DNA from: Owenweeksia hongkongensis DSM 17368
Lineage (GTDB): Bacteria; Bacteroidota; Bacteroidia; Flavobacteriales; Schleiferiaceae
Reading direction: 5' to 3'
Length of the DNA: 64,000 bases
NCBI GenBank assembly: GCA_945865885.1
Contig: CAMBEZ010000001.1
Coordinates: 1 to 64,000 of the forward strand
Shown: positions 38,821 through 48,825 of the stretch, piece by piece
How the letters are laid out: each line of letters starts with the position of its first letter
Numbering within the stretch: the first letter of the stretch is position 1
Translations under genes and position numbers: made by a program
Notes under the pieces: generated by a model
Told to the model about the DNA's origin: nothing
What the model saw: only the letters and a program-made list of their open reading frames with translations
Database searches by the model: none

Positions 38821-41142
38821 ATGGAAAACATCACAACCCTAATTCCGCTGCTTGGCCTGGTAGGTTTGGCAGTCATGATTGTGAAGGCCCTGTGGGTCAA
38901 CAAGCAAGACGCTGGAGACGCCAACATGGTGGAACTGGCCGGTTACATCGCTCGTGGGGCACAAGCCTTTTTGCGCGCCGAATGGCGCGTTTTGTCCGTA
39001 TTCGTAGTTGTTGCAGCTGTTCTGTTGGGCTGGTCTGCGGAGATTGAATTGGAAGGTAGAGCAGAACACTCCGATTGGTTGATTGCCATCGCGTTCATCA
39101 TTGGGGCGGTATTCTCTGCGTTTGCGGGCTGGATTGGCATGAGCATTGCCACCAAGGCCAACGTGCGCACCACGCAAGCCGCGCGCACTTCCTTGAAGAA
39201 GGCCTTGGAGGTTTCCTTCACGGGCGGTACCGTGATGGGCTTGGGCGTTGCCGGTTTGGCCATTCTGGGCATTGGAACGTTGTTCATTGTTTTCAATAAT
39301 AGGTACACGGACATGGCGCAAGCCCTTGAGGTTTTGGCCGGTTTCTCTCTGGGTGCGGAATCCATTGCCTTATTCGCACGCGTTGGCGGCGGTATTTACA
39401 CCAAGGCGGCAGACGTAGGCGCTGATTTGGTGGGCAAGGTAGAAGCAGGCATCCCTGAGGACGACCCCCGCAACCCAGCGACCATTGCAGACAACGTTGG
39501 CGACAACGTGGGCGACGTAGCCGGTATGGGTGCCGATTTGTTCGGTTCCTACGTGGCCACCATGTTGGCCACCATGGTTTTGGGCCGCGAGCTCGTGTCC
39601 GACGCGGAAATTGCGCCCACCATTTTGTTGCCCATGGTCATTGGTGGATTGGGAATTTTGTTCTCTATTGTTGGAACCTTCTTCGTTCGCATCAAAGGCG
39701 AGGACAGCTCCGTCATGAACGCCCTGAATATGGGCAACTGGAGTTCCATGGTGTTAACCGCTGTGGCATCGTACTTCATCATTGACTGGATGCTGCCTGC
39801 GGAAATGACCTTTGAGCGCGGAGGTGTTGAATCCGTGATTACGTCGATCAACGTTTACTGGTCCGTCATCCTGGGCTTGGTGGTGGGTACCTTGATGAGC
39901 TTGGTTACCGAGTACTACACCTCCATGGGGCGCCGTCCGGTGGACAGCATTGTGCAGCAGTCCGGCACGGGCCACGGCACCAACGTCATTGGAGGTTTGG
40001 CCATCGGTATGGAATCTACCGTGTTGCCCATCATTATTTTGGCGGCCGGTATTTATGGTGCCTTCGAATTAGCCGGTTTGTACGGTGTAGCCATTGCGGC
40101 TACGGGCATGATGGCCACCACGGCCATGCAGTTAGCCATTGACGCCTTCGGCCCGATTGCGGACAACGCGGGCGGTATTGCGGAAATGAGCCACTTGCCT
40201 GCAGAAGTGCGCGAGCGCACAGACAATTTGGATGCGGTGGGCAACACCACGGCAGCTACCGGCAAGGGCTTTGCCATTGCCTCTGCAGCCTTGACGGCTT
40301 TGGCATTGTTTGCAGCCTACGTTGAATTGGCCGGCATCACCGGCATCGACATCTACAAGGCCAAGGTTTTGGCGATGTTGTTTGTGGGCGCCATGATTCC
40401 GTTCTTCTTCAGTTCTTTGGCCATCAGCGCGGTGGGCAAGGCAGCCATGGACATGGTGAAGGAGGTTCGTCGTCAGTTCCGCGAGATTCCAGGCATCATG
40501 GAAGGAACGGCGAAGCCCGAGTACGAAAAGTGCGTTGAAATTTCTACCAAGGCGTCCATCCGTCAGATGATTGCCCCCGGCGCTTTGGCGCTTGTGTCTC
40601 CCGTATTTGTAGGATTTGCCTTCGGTCCGGAAGCATTGGGCGGTTTGCTGGCCGGCATCACCGTGAGCGGTGTGTTGATGGGCATGTTCCAAAACAACGC
40701 CGGTGGCGCTTGGGACAACGCGAAAAAGAGTTTTGAAAAAGGAGTTGTGATTGACGGTCAAGCTTTCAAGAAAGGTTCTGAGCCGCACAAGGCAGCCGTT
40801 ACCGGTGACACCGTTGGTGATCCCTTCAAGGATACATCCGGCCCGTCCATGAACATCCTCATCAAGTTGACGTCCATCGTGGCTCTGGTGATTGCACCGT
40901 TCATCAACGAAGGCGCTGCGGGTCATGCAGGTGCTGAATCCTGCAACCACGCGGGTACTGAGATGCATTCCGGTGAAGGCAAATCCTGCTGCGCTTCCAT
41001 GGGAGCTGCTGCAGCGGATACCGCCGTTGCTGCTGCAGGCGCGGAAAAGGCTTGTTGCGCAGACGGAAAGGCCGATAAAGGAGCCGCTAAGGAGTCTTGC
41101 GACCACGGCGACCACGGTGCGGAGCACCACGGCGGCCACTGA
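38821..41142 (+). CDS. hppA: K+-dependent membrane pyrophosphatase with Cys/His-rich tail
   Basis: The 773-residue protein is a multi-span membrane pyrophosphatase. The PPi site is visible in [44 protein letters not shown] and the C-terminal [12 protein letters not shown]. Ala in [10 protein letters not shown] (Lys in K+-independent forms) indicates K+-dependence; such enzymes pump Na+ or H+. The last ~75 residues are unusual: an Ala/Gly-rich extension with 6 Cys and 8 His (SCCASM, ACCADG, CDHGDHG, EHHGGH), probably metal-binding and beyond the conserved core. The gene follows pdhB and ends at a strong terminator. Confidence 0.95.
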   Translation: MENITTLIPLLGLVGLAVMIVKALWVNKQDAGDANMVELAGYIARGAQAFLRAEWRVLSVFVVVAAVLLGWSAEIELEGRAEHSDWLIAIAFIIGAVFSAFAGWIGMSIATKANVRTTQAARTSLKKALEVSFTGGTVMGLGVAGLAILGIGTLFIVFNNRYTDMAQALEVLAGFSLGAESIALFARVGGGIYTKAADVGADLVGKVEAGIPEDDPRNPATIADNVGDNVGDVAGMGADLFGSYVATMLATMVLGRELVSDAEIAPTILLPMVIGGLGILFSIVGTFFVRIKGEDSSVMNALNMGNWSSMVLTAVASYFIIDWMLPAEMTFERGGVESVITSINVYWSVILGLVVGTLMSLVTEYYTSMGRRPVDSIVQQSGTGHGTNVIGGLAIGMESTVLPIIILAAGIYGAFELAGLYGVAIAATGMMATTAMQLAIDAFGPIADNAGGIAEMSHLPAEVRERTDNLDAVGNTTAATGKGFAIASAALTALALFAAYVELAGITGIDIYKAKVLAMLFVGAMIPFFFSSLAISAVGKAAMDMVKEVRRQFREIPGIMEGTAKPEYEKCVEISTKASIRQMIAPGALALVSPVFVGFAFGPEALGGLLAGITVSGVLMGMFQNNAGGAWDNAKKSFEKGVVIDGQAFKKGSEPHKAAVTGDTVGDPFKDTSGPSMNILIKLTSIVALVIAPFINEGAAGHAGAESCNHAGTEMHSGEGKSCCASMGAAAADTAVAAAGAEKACCADGKADKGAAKESCDHGDHGAEHHGGH

Positions 41143-41169
41143 GTGGTGTAGCAAACGACCGATTGAATT

Positions 41170-41205
41170 AAAAAGGCCCGGGGCATTCGCCCCGGGCCTT
41201 TTTTA
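41170..41205. terminator. Terminator after hppA
   Basis: AAGGCCCGGGGC-ATTC-GCCCCGGGCCTT with flanking A and T runs, a 12-bp GC-rich stem between hppA and the convergent transporter gene. Confidence 0.93.
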
Positions 41206-41245
41206 GTTCCGCTTTTTACTTCCGCGGTTAAAACTCCGCGCACCC

Positions 41246-42649
41246 TTATTTCAGCACTTCCAAAAGCACAAAGGTTCCGGCAATAAGCAGTGTAGACCAC
41301 ACATTCAACCAGGCGCCTTTGCGCGCCATGTAGCCCACCGTCAGTTTGCCCGACGCAAAGACCACGGCGTTCGGCGGCGTGGCCATGGGGAGCATAAAGG
41401 CACAGCTGGCACCGATGGTGAGCGGAACGGCCAAGGTTTCAAAGGGAATACCCTGGGCTTTGCTGAGCGCCAACACAATGGGCAGCAGGGCACTCACCAA
41501 AGCCATATTGCTGAGGAATTCGGTGCTCCAAACAGCAATCGTCGTCACCAAGAAAATCCACGCCCAAACGGGCAAGTGCCAGCCGTGCAGCGCGGTTAAG
41601 GCGTCCAGCCATCCGCTGGCCATCATGCCGGAAGCCAGGGCCATTCCGCCGCCAAAAAGCAGCAATATTCCCCATTCAATGCGTTGCGCGTCCTCCCAAG
41701 TCAGCAAGCGTTGGCCGTGTCGGTCCGATCCCACAAAAAGGGCCAATGCCCCCAGCAAACCGATGTGTTGGTCCTTGATGGTCCAGCCCAGGGGCGCAAA
41801 GAGGGGCTCCAGAATTTGCTGCCCCATCCATGCCAAAGCCACAGTGCCAAAGACCAAGAGCATACGTTTTTCGCCAGAAGTCCAGGGCTCCGCCTGGGGC
41901 CAAACAACCGAACGCAAATCAACGCGTGGAATTCCGGCGCGCAAGGTGAAATAGGCAGCCAACAGAAGCCCTAATGACAGCGGAAAGGCCACAGCAGACC
42001 ACTCCAAAAAAGAGGTGTCAACCCCCAAAACGGACGACCGAAATCCCGCATACACTAAGTTTGGAGGGGTTCCGATTAAGGTGCCGATGCCGCCGATGTT
42101 GGCTCCCCAGGCCATGCCCAGCAAAATGCTGCGTTCCAAGGCAATGGAGTCTGAACCGTCGGGATCGCCCGGTAAATGGGCCACCAACGAAAGGGTTAAG
42201 GGGAGCATCATGACGGCCGTGGCGGTGTTGCTCATCCACAAACTCAGTCCGTAGGTTGCGGCCATGACGCCCGCCAACACCCAATCCGTTCGCTTGCCAA
42301 CGCGGCGAAGAATGGCCAGAGCCAGCCGGCGGTGGAGCCCGTGTTTTTCAATACCGCGGGCCAGAAAAAAACCGCCCAGGAATAAGAAAATGAGCGGATT
42401 GCTGTAGGAACTGGCCAAAGCAGCATCGTCCAAAGTGCCGGTAACGCCAAAGACCACCAACGGCAGCAGGGCCGTGGCTGCGAGGGGAACGGCCTCCGTA
42501 AACCACCAAAGCAACATCCACAAAACCAAACCAAAAACGGTATTCTGTTCCTGAGTAAAGGCGGCTTGTTGGGCCAGGATGAACAGCAGCGGCCCCAGCA
42601 CGAGGGCTGCGGTTTGAAGGGTCCACCGCCTCGGCTGAAGTACGTTCAT
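41246..42649 (-). CDS. SLC13/DASS-family anion:sodium symporter
   Basis: A 467-residue protein with about 12 membrane segments and the DASS signature SNTATAVMMLP (first SNT motif), IGTPPNLVYAGF, and a second repeat around SNMALVSALLP. The family imports di- and tricarboxylates, sulfate or related anions with Na+. Substrate cannot be read from sequence. It is the last gene of a minus-strand trio (GH3, deoxynucleoside kinase, transporter) with ~15-bp gaps. Confidence 0.92.
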   Translation of the reverse strand: MNVLQPRRWTLQTAALVLGPLLFILAQQAAFTQEQNTVFGLVLWMLLWWFTEAVPLAATALLPLVVFGVTGTLDDAALASSYSNPLIFLFLGGFFLARGIEKHGLHRRLALAILRRVGKRTDWVLAGVMAATYGLSLWMSNTATAVMMLPLTLSLVAHLPGDPDGSDSIALERSILLGMAWGANIGGIGTLIGTPPNLVYAGFRSSVLGVDTSFLEWSAVAFPLSLGLLLAAYFTLRAGIPRVDLRSVVWPQAEPWTSGEKRMLLVFGTVALAWMGQQILEPLFAPLGWTIKDQHIGLLGALALFVGSDRHGQRLLTWEDAQRIEWGILLLFGGGMALASGMMASGWLDALTALHGWHLPVWAWIFLVTTIAVWSTEFLSNMALVSALLPIVLALSKAQGIPFETLAVPLTIGASCAFMLPMATPPNAVVFASGKLTVGYMARKGAWLNVWSTLLIAGTFVLLEVLK

Positions 42650-42665
42650 GGTGTGCTAATAGCGT

Positions 42666-43280
42666 TTAGAAAAGCCCGTTTAATTCGGCGTCCACACGAC
42701 TGATGATCTCGCCCAAATCTTCGGCGCTTTCGGGGAAGTGGTTGTGGTCCACGTCGATCACCAACAAACGCCCTTTGTCGTAGGTGGAAATCCATGCTTC
42801 GTAGCGCTCGTTCAAGCGCTGCAAGTAGTCCAACCGGATGGAGGTTTCGTAGGATCGTCCACGTTTTTGGATTTGCCCCACCAGGGTAGGGACCGACGCG
42901 CGCAAATAAATCAACAAATCGGGCGCTTGGATAAACCCATCCATCAACTCAAACAGGGCAGAATAATTGTTGAAATCGCGGGACGTCATCAGGCCCATGG
43001 CGTGCAAGTTGGGTGCAAAGATGAACGCATCTTCGTAAATGGTGCGGTCTTGTACCACGTTCCGGTTGTTCCGACGGATGTCCACCACCTGCCGAAAACG
43101 GCTGTTCAGGAAGTAGATCTGGAGGTTGAACGACCAACGCTGCATTTCCGCGTAGAAGTCGTCCAGATAGGGGTTTTCATCAACATCCTCAAAGTGCGGT
43201 TCCCAACCGTAGTGTCGGGACAACAACTCGGTCAGGGTAGTCTTCCCCGACCCAATATTTCCGGCAATGGCTATGTGCAT
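42666..43280 (-). CDS. Deoxynucleoside kinase
   Basis: The 204-residue protein has the P-loop GNIGSGKT (7-14), the substrate-site EDVDENPYLDDFY and WSFNLQIYFLNSRF, the DRTIYED motif and the LID arginines in RGRSYETSIRLDYLQ. This is the dGK/dCK-like family that phosphorylates salvaged deoxynucleosides; the preferred base is unclear. It lies between the GH3 gene and the SLC13 gene with 15-16 bp gaps. Confidence 0.95.
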   Translation of the reverse strand: MHIAIAGNIGSGKTTLTELLSRHYGWEPHFEDVDENPYLDDFYAEMQRWSFNLQIYFLNSRFRQVVDIRRNNRNVVQDRTIYEDAFIFAPNLHAMGLMTSRDFNNYSALFELMDGFIQAPDLLIYLRASVPTLVGQIQKRGRSYETSIRLDYLQRLNERYEAWISTYDKGRLLVIDVDHNHFPESAEDLGEIISRVDAELNGLF

Positions 43281-43295
43281 GGACCAAAGATAGGG

Positions 43296-44819
43296 TTATT
43301 CTTGGATGCGATTGCGGAGCTCCAGCAGCGATTCTAAGTGCGTCCGATCGTTCCACAGACGCGGTACTTTGTTTTGGCCGCCCAGCTTGCCTTTTTCCCG
43401 CATCCAACGTTCAAACAAACCCTTGGGAGCAACGTGTACGCGCGGTAGTGCTAAAATGAGGCCGTCGGTTCGCTTGGAATCGTAGTCTGAATTCAATTCG
43501 CGCAGGGCGCGGTCCAGGGTCTGAATGAAACCGTCCATAGACTGGGGTTCGCGGTGAAACTCCACCAGCCATTCGTGCCCGCCGTTGCCGGAAGTGCCGT
43601 GCCACGGTGCGGCCGTGTAGTCGCACAATTCCGCATTGGATTCCGAGCACGCAAGGGCCATGGCCTTCTCTGCGTTGTCCAAAATAACTTCCTCGCCAAA
43701 CGCATTGATGTACAAACGGGTGCGTCCGGCAAATTCAATCCGGTAGGGGGCCGTAGAAACAAACCGAACCGTATCTCCCGGGAGGTAGCGCCACAAGCCG
43801 CCGGCCGTACTGATGACCACCGCGTAGGTTTCGCCAACCTCCACATCGCCCAATCCTACCGCATCGGAGTTGGTGCCGCGGTACGCACTCATGGGGATAA
43901 ATTCAAAGTACACGCCGCGGTTGGTGAGCAACGCCATACCGGGGACACCGGAGCGGTCCTGTACCGCAAAGTAGCCTTCCGTTGCGTTGTAACTTTCCAA
44001 ATAGTGCAGTCGATTTCCCGGAAAAAGCGATTCAAAACTGTCCCGGTAGGGGGCTAAATTAATGGCGCCGTGCGCAAACAACTCCAAGTTGGGCCACAGT
44101 TGATGCAAATCTTCAACTCCTGCCTTTTCGCGCACCCGGCGAAGCAGGACCAAGAGCCAAGACGGCACGCCAAAAAGGGAGGTTATGTTTTCGTGCAGAA
44201 CTTGGTCTACCGTACGCTCCATTTTGTCGTCCCAATCCTCCAGTAAGGCCACGGCCATGTTGGGACAAGAGCGCCATTTAGCCCAAAAAGGCAAATTTTG
44301 GGTTAAGATGGCGGATAAATCGCCGGTGCGTGCGGGAAATTCCGGGTGCGGTAGAACGTGTCCGGCCAGCCGGAGCGACTTCCCTTCAAACAGCCGAGAA
44401 TTTGGGGCCCATCGCTGGTACATCGCCAGTAAATCATGCCCTGCGGCGTAGTGGTTGCGCACCAGGCTGTCGCGGGTGATGGGAATGAACTTACTTCGGG
44501 TACTGGTGGTTCCGCTGCTCGTCGCAAAGCAAGCCACGGATCCCGGCCAAAGCCGGTCTGGGGCAGCGGCCATGGCGTCTTCAATGTAGGGCAACAGTTG
44601 GTCGTATTCTACCAAGGGAACCTCGTTCCGCCAGGCCTCCTCCGTTTGGATTTTGTCAAAACCGTTCAATGCCCCATAAACGGACTGCGAGCCGCGAGCC
44701 AAAAGCCATTGAAATTCAAGAGACTGATGTTCTTTTGGATGCGCAAAAGCACGATCCAAAACGGGGTGCCGTCGGCTCAAATACCAAAACAGGGTGCGGT
44801 TGATGGACGGTAGGAACAC
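43296..44819 (-). CDS. GH3-family acyl-adenylating protein
   Basis: A ~507-residue member of the GH3 family, named for plant enzymes that link auxin or jasmonate to amino acids. The ATP-site motif FATSSGTTSTRSKFIP is present, as are YNATEGYFAVQD and TAGGLWRYLPGDTVRF. Bacterial members presumably adenylate an acid and pass it to an amine; substrate unknown. I chose a GTG start at 44819 because the family begins with a sequence like FLPSINRTLFWYL and upstream residues would overlap the divergent promoter region; an ATG at 44882 is possible. It heads the trio with a dNK and SLC13 gene. Confidence 0.85.
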   Translation of the reverse strand: MFLPSINRTLFWYLSRRHPVLDRAFAHPKEHQSLEFQWLLARGSQSVYGALNGFDKIQTEEAWRNEVPLVEYDQLLPYIEDAMAAAPDRLWPGSVACFATSSGTTSTRSKFIPITRDSLVRNHYAAGHDLLAMYQRWAPNSRLFEGKSLRLAGHVLPHPEFPARTGDLSAILTQNLPFWAKWRSCPNMAVALLEDWDDKMERTVDQVLHENITSLFGVPSWLLVLLRRVREKAGVEDLHQLWPNLELFAHGAINLAPYRDSFESLFPGNRLHYLESYNATEGYFAVQDRSGVPGMALLTNRGVYFEFIPMSAYRGTNSDAVGLGDVEVGETYAVVISTAGGLWRYLPGDTVRFVSTAPYRIEFAGRTRLYINAFGEEVILDNAEKAMALACSESNAELCDYTAAPWHGTSGNGGHEWLVEFHREPQSMDGFIQTLDRALRELNSDYDSKRTDGLILALPRVHVAPKGLFERWMREKGKLGGQNKVPRLWNDRTHLESLLELRNRIQE

Positions 44820-44859
44820 GGGTTGCCGTACTTTTAGTACTTGCAAGGTACAAAACCCC

Positions 44860-45669
44860 ATGAATCCACTCTTTCTCCTCAAAAAAATGCGCGCCGTGCG
44901 GGAAGATGGCCGCGCGCTGTACTACTTAGACGCCGGATCCATACCGGTAGCGGTTCATTCCCTGGTTGGCAAGGAACTAACGTTGGAGGCCACTGGCAAA
45001 CGCGTGTGCAACGGTTGCCAGAAGGAAGTGGAGGAGTTGTTCCGCATGGGCTACTGCCGGTCGTGTTTTTTCACGCATCCGGCCGCCGGCGCCAGCCTGG
45101 TTAGCCCGGAGAAGAGCACGGCGCATTTGGGCATTGAAGACCGGGATTTGGCCTACGAGCAAGCCCTGCAACTCCAGCCCCACGTGGTCTACCTCGCCCA
45201 TACGGGTGCAGTTAAAGTAGGCGTTACCCGCGCCCAGCAGCCAGAAACCCGGTGGCTAGACCAAGGGGCTACAGAGGCCATCGTTTTGGCCCAAACCACC
45301 AACCGGTACGAAGCCGGACTGCTGGAAGTGCACTTAAAAAATTACTTTCCAGACAAAACCCAATGGCAATCCCTGGTCAAAGGAAGTTCCCCAGACGGCG
45401 TGGATTGGAACGCAGAGCGCACCAAAGCACTGGAACATTTTCAACCGGAATGGATGGCTTGGGTTCAAGAATTGGACGGACCTTGGCGGGTAGAGTATCC
45501 CGTTTTGCAGTACGCCACCAAACCCAGCTATTTGTCCCTGGAAAAGACCCCTGAGTTTACGGGCCGACTGTCCGGAATACGCGGACAGTATTTAATTTTT
45601 GAAGACAGCAGGGTGTTCAATGTGCGCGGACACGAAGGGCACGAGGTTCGCTTGCGCGTTCGGTCGTAA
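44860..45669 (+). CDS. DUF2797 protein: Zn ribbon plus GIY-YIG-like domain
   Basis: The 269-residue protein from the ATG at 44860 has a four-Cys site (Cys50 and Cys53 in CNGC; Cys66 and Cys69 in CRSC), probably binding Zn. A later segment resembles a GIY-YIG nuclease core: VVYLAHTGAVKVGVTR (109-124), then TRWLDQGA and an acidic helix EAGLLEVHL. This matches DUF2797. The combination suggests nucleic-acid binding, possibly cleavage, but no activity is established. The gene is divergent from the GH3 gene. Confidence 0.88.
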   Translation: MNPLFLLKKMRAVREDGRALYYLDAGSIPVAVHSLVGKELTLEATGKRVCNGCQKEVEELFRMGYCRSCFFTHPAAGASLVSPEKSTAHLGIEDRDLAYEQALQLQPHVVYLAHTGAVKVGVTRAQQPETRWLDQGATEAIVLAQTTNRYEAGLLEVHLKNYFPDKTQWQSLVKGSSPDGVDWNAERTKALEHFQPEWMAWVQELDGPWRVEYPVLQYATKPSYLSLEKTPEFTGRLSGIRGQYLIFEDSRVFNVRGHEGHEVRLRVRS

Positions 45670-45702
45670 CCGCTTCCAGCGCGGGGTTTTGCGCGTGGAG
45701 GA

Positions 45703-46416
45703 TTATTCGGAAGCCCAATCCAGCTCTTCGCCTTCGCTCAAACCAAAGCGCTTGCGGAACCACCAAGACGCCGCGTACATAAACGGGGTATCCAGAGCAG
45801 CCATGACCACCTTAAACAACCAGCCGTCCAGGATGTACTGCAGCACTACCGACGGTTCCTCGCGGTCGTAGAAGATGATGCCTACCACCAAAATCGTGTC
45901 CACCAGCTGGGAGATCATGGTGGAGCCGTTGTTGCGCACCCACAAGTGCTTTCCTTTTGTGACCCATTTCCAAAAGTGAAAAAGGCGCACGTCCAACAAT
46001 TGCGCCACCAAATAGGCCACCATGGAGGCCAGAATGATGCGGGTACTGTTGGAGAAAACTTCGCCAAAAGCGGAGTCGGTCATGGGCGAGCCGGCGATGG
46101 CCGGAAACAAGCCGGCTAAATAAATGGACAAGAGAACAAACAATAGCACCACAAAGCCGGTGTACACCACGTAGTCCGTCTTTTTCTTGCCGTAAAACTC
46201 ACTCAAAATGTCCGTCATCAAAAAGGTCAACGGGTAGGGCAGGATGCCGGCGGAGACCACAAACACCTTGAAACCCAAGTCGATTTCAATGAATTTATTG
46301 GACAGCAAATTGCAAACCACCAATGCGGCGGTGAACAAAGAAGCCAAAATCAAGTAGGGCACCAAGACCGCTTGGGTGGACTCCCGGGTTTCTCGGACGG
46401 ATTTGTAGGAATTCAT
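45703..46416 (-). CDS. Queuosine precursor transporter (YhhQ family)
   Basis: A 237-residue inner-membrane protein with about six segments and the VUT_1/YhhQ signature: NLLSNKFIEIDLG, PYPLTFLMTDILSEFYGKKKTDYVVYTGF, STRIILASMVAYLVAQLLDV and NNGSTMISQLVDT. YhhQ imports queuosine precursors (preQ0/preQ1) for tRNA modification. It is convergent with DUF2797 and close to sppA. I looked for a preQ1 riboswitch upstream and did not find a convincing one. Confidence 0.93.
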   Translation of the reverse strand: MNSYKSVRETRESTQAVLVPYLILASLFTAALVVCNLLSNKFIEIDLGFKVFVVSAGILPYPLTFLMTDILSEFYGKKKTDYVVYTGFVVLLFVLLSIYLAGLFPAIAGSPMTDSAFGEVFSNSTRIILASMVAYLVAQLLDVRLFHFWKWVTKGKHLWVRNNGSTMISQLVDTILVVGIIFYDREEPSVVLQYILDGWLFKVVMAALDTPFMYAASWWFRKRFGLSEGEELDWASE

Positions 46417-46494
46417 TCTCTTGCAACAACTTTTTGGCCAACAGGTTCGCTGCGGGCTGCATCAAGTAAAGCAAAAAAAATCATTTGCCCTGTT

Positions 46495-48255
46495 TTATAG
46501 AGGCCCTACTTCGGTCATGCGCATTTGAACGCCCTTCATGCGCTCCAGGCGTTGCCATTCTGCAGCCACGTCTGCCAAGGGGCCCCACTGCGCTTTTTGC
46601 CGCAAGGAGGCGCTGCCTTTGGAAAACTCCGCCAACAAAGCTTCCAGCGCATTCTCCTCTTGTGGATAGGTTGAAATACGCGGTTTTCCTTTCAGATTGG
46701 CCTTTTTCTGGGCATAAGCTAACGCGTCCATCAGGCCACCGTGTGCGTCCACCAAGCCCAACCGAAGGGCGTCCGTTCCAGACCACACGCGGCCCTGCGC
46801 CATGCTGTCCACGGCACTGGAATCCATCCCGCGCCCGGTGCTTACCACCTGCAAGAATCGTCCGTAGGTTTGGTCCACATTCGCTTGCACCAAAAGGCGT
46901 TCGCTGTCCGTGAGGGTGCGGTCCAACTGCCCAAAGTTGGAATAGGTGTGGGTGCCGACGCCCTCAAACCGAATGCCCACTTTGTTGCGCAGCAATTCCT
47001 CTCCCGTGAAAAACAAGCCAAACACCCCGATGGAGCCGGTGATGGTGGTGGGTTGCGCAAAAATTCGTTCGCCCGGTGCGGCAATGTAGTAACCGCCGGA
47101 TGCGGCCAAATTGCCCATGCTGATCACCAACGGCTTTTCCTTGCGCAACAAATCCAGTTCGCGCCACATAACGTCCGACGCCAGCGCGCTTCCGCCGGGG
47201 GAATTGATGCGCAACACCACTGCCTTGATGCGCTTGTTCTTGCGAATGTTGCGCAAAGCCTCCACCACGGTGCGGCTGGCCACTACGCCGTCCAACCCTT
47301 CGCCGTCCTCAATGTCGCCTTCTGCATACACCACGGCAATGCGGTCCAATACGTTTCCAGACTCGGAATCTTCATCGGCGTCGTCGGAGGCGGAATAGTC
47401 CTCAAACGCCACCAGTTTATCGTCGTTCCAATCCTTGACGCCCAGTTTTTTCAAGAAGACGTCCTCGTAGGCGGCCTTGGTCATGAGGCCTTCGCCAGCG
47501 GCTTCCTTGCCGCGAAGCAAGGGGGTGCTGTTCATCAGAACATCAAATCCGTCTCCAGAGAGGCGCCCGTCGCTTGCCAAATCGGTGCGTAGCGTTGCCC
47601 AAATGCTGCCCAACAATTCCGCGGTCTGGCGCCGATTGGCTTCCGACATTTTCTCCGCAATGAAGGGCTCTCCGGCGCTTTTGTAGGCGTTGTTGCTGCC
47701 CCGAATCAATTCGGCTTTCACGCCCATCTTGTCCAAGAATCCCTTGAAATACGGCCGGCTGCTGCCCAAACCGCTGAGCTCCATCAATCCTTCCGGGTGG
47801 ATCCAAACTTCATCCGCAGCGGAGGCCAAGTAGTATTGTTTCAGCGAATACACCTCGTCGTAAGCGTATACTTTTTTACCGGCTTTTCTCAAGCGCGCAA
47901 TGGCTTGGCGCAGTTCGCGAAGTGTGGCGTATCCGGCGTCCAATCCCGCCGTGCGCAGCACTACTCCTGTGACGCGGTCGTCCTGCTCCAAATCCCGAAA
48001 CGAGAAAAGCAGGTCGTTCAGGGCAGGTCCCTGAGGCGCCTCGCCAGTCAACTCGGCAAAATCCGGCAAACCATCGTCTGGGATGCGATCGGGCACGGTG
48101 CCCTGAAGGTTCACCACCACCCAACTCCCGTCTTGAACCGACGGTGCGCTGTCGTCGCCCATGCTGGCAAGCCCTACCAACAAGCCAATGCCCAACAAAA
48201 AGGCCACAAACAAAGCGGCGATAACGCCCAAAAAGGAGGCAAAAAATGTTTTCAT
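46495..48255 (-). CDS. sppA: Signal peptide peptidase SppA, 67-kDa type
   Basis: The 586-residue protein has an N-terminal membrane anchor (about 6-31) and two related domains. The catalytic Lys192 lies in AYKSAGEPF in the first domain and the catalytic Ser386 in GNLAASGGYY in the second, as in the tandem E. coli enzyme. It digests cleaved signal peptides at the periplasmic face of the inner membrane. An acidic linker (DYSASDDADEDSESG, about 286-300) is extra. The gene is divergent from folK. Confidence 0.96.
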   Translation of the reverse strand: MKTFFASFLGVIAALFVAFLLGIGLLVGLASMGDDSAPSVQDGSWVVVNLQGTVPDRIPDDGLPDFAELTGEAPQGPALNDLLFSFRDLEQDDRVTGVVLRTAGLDAGYATLRELRQAIARLRKAGKKVYAYDEVYSLKQYYLASAADEVWIHPEGLMELSGLGSSRPYFKGFLDKMGVKAELIRGSNNAYKSAGEPFIAEKMSEANRRQTAELLGSIWATLRTDLASDGRLSGDGFDVLMNSTPLLRGKEAAGEGLMTKAAYEDVFLKKLGVKDWNDDKLVAFEDYSASDDADEDSESGNVLDRIAVVYAEGDIEDGEGLDGVVASRTVVEALRNIRKNKRIKAVVLRINSPGGSALASDVMWRELDLLRKEKPLVISMGNLAASGGYYIAAPGERIFAQPTTITGSIGVFGLFFTGEELLRNKVGIRFEGVGTHTYSNFGQLDRTLTDSERLLVQANVDQTYGRFLQVVSTGRGMDSSAVDSMAQGRVWSGTDALRLGLVDAHGGLMDALAYAQKKANLKGKPRISTYPQEENALEALLAEFSKGSASLRQKAQWGPLADVAAEWQRLERMKGVQMRMTEVGPL

Positions 48256-48306
48256 ATTCCGTAAGATGCTTTAAGTGCTCCAAAAGTTGCACGGTACCTT
48301 TGTGCG

Positions 48307-48825
48307 GTGCAAGAAACGAAGGTACAAACTGTGGTGCTGATGGGCAGCAACGCTCCCGATGCGCAACATTGGTTGCAGCGCGCGCTAGACCAACTCCCTG
48401 CCGTGGGTGAAGTGCTAAGCGTCAGCGGCGTCTACGCCTCGCCTGCCTGGGGATTCGACGGGCCGGATTTTCGCAACGCTGCGGTTATACTGCTCACCGA
48501 CCAAAGTCCTCAGGAAGTTCTCCGCGGTTTGCTTGCCCTAGAAGCTCAATTGGGGCGCATTCGGAATGCCCAAGGACCGCGCTACACCAGCCGGACCATT
48601 GATTTGGACCTCCTCACGTGGGCCGATGCGGTGGTCGACGCGCCGGATTTGCAAATTCCGCACCCCCGGTTGGCGGACCGTCGGTTTGCGCTCCTTCCCC
48701 TGCAGGAGCTGGTACCCAACTGGTTAACTCCCGTAGGCCGCGAAAGCATTGGTACACTTCTTGAACGCTGCGTGGACAACAATTGTGTAACTTTGATCCC
48801 GGAAAAACTAATCCGACCCACATGA
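48307..48825 (+). CDS. folK: HPPK, hydroxymethyldihydropterin pyrophosphokinase
   Basis: The 172-residue protein has VVLMGSNAPDAQ at the N-terminus, PAWGFDGPDFRNAAV, RYTSRTIDLDLL and PHPRLADRRFAL, the pterin- and ATP-binding motifs of FolK. It makes the pterin precursor used by dihydropteroate synthase. The start is GTG at 48307, just 4 nt after the -7 box TACCTTTG (48295-48302), so the mRNA is probably nearly leaderless. Its stop overlaps the OmpA lipoprotein start by 4 nt. Confidence 0.93.
   Translation: MQETKVQTVVLMGSNAPDAQHWLQRALDQLPAVGEVLSVSGVYASPAWGFDGPDFRNAAVILLTDQSPQEVLRGLLALEAQLGRIRNAQGPRYTSRTIDLDLLTWADAVVDAPDLQIPHPRLADRRFALLPLQELVPNWLTPVGRESIGTLLERCVDNNCVTLIPEKLIRPT

Noticed and set aside
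46417-46494. preQ1 riboswitch upstream of the queuosine precursor transporter
   Set aside because: The leader has an A-rich stretch but lacks the preQ1-I stem-loop and its conserved 3' tail in the right orientation.
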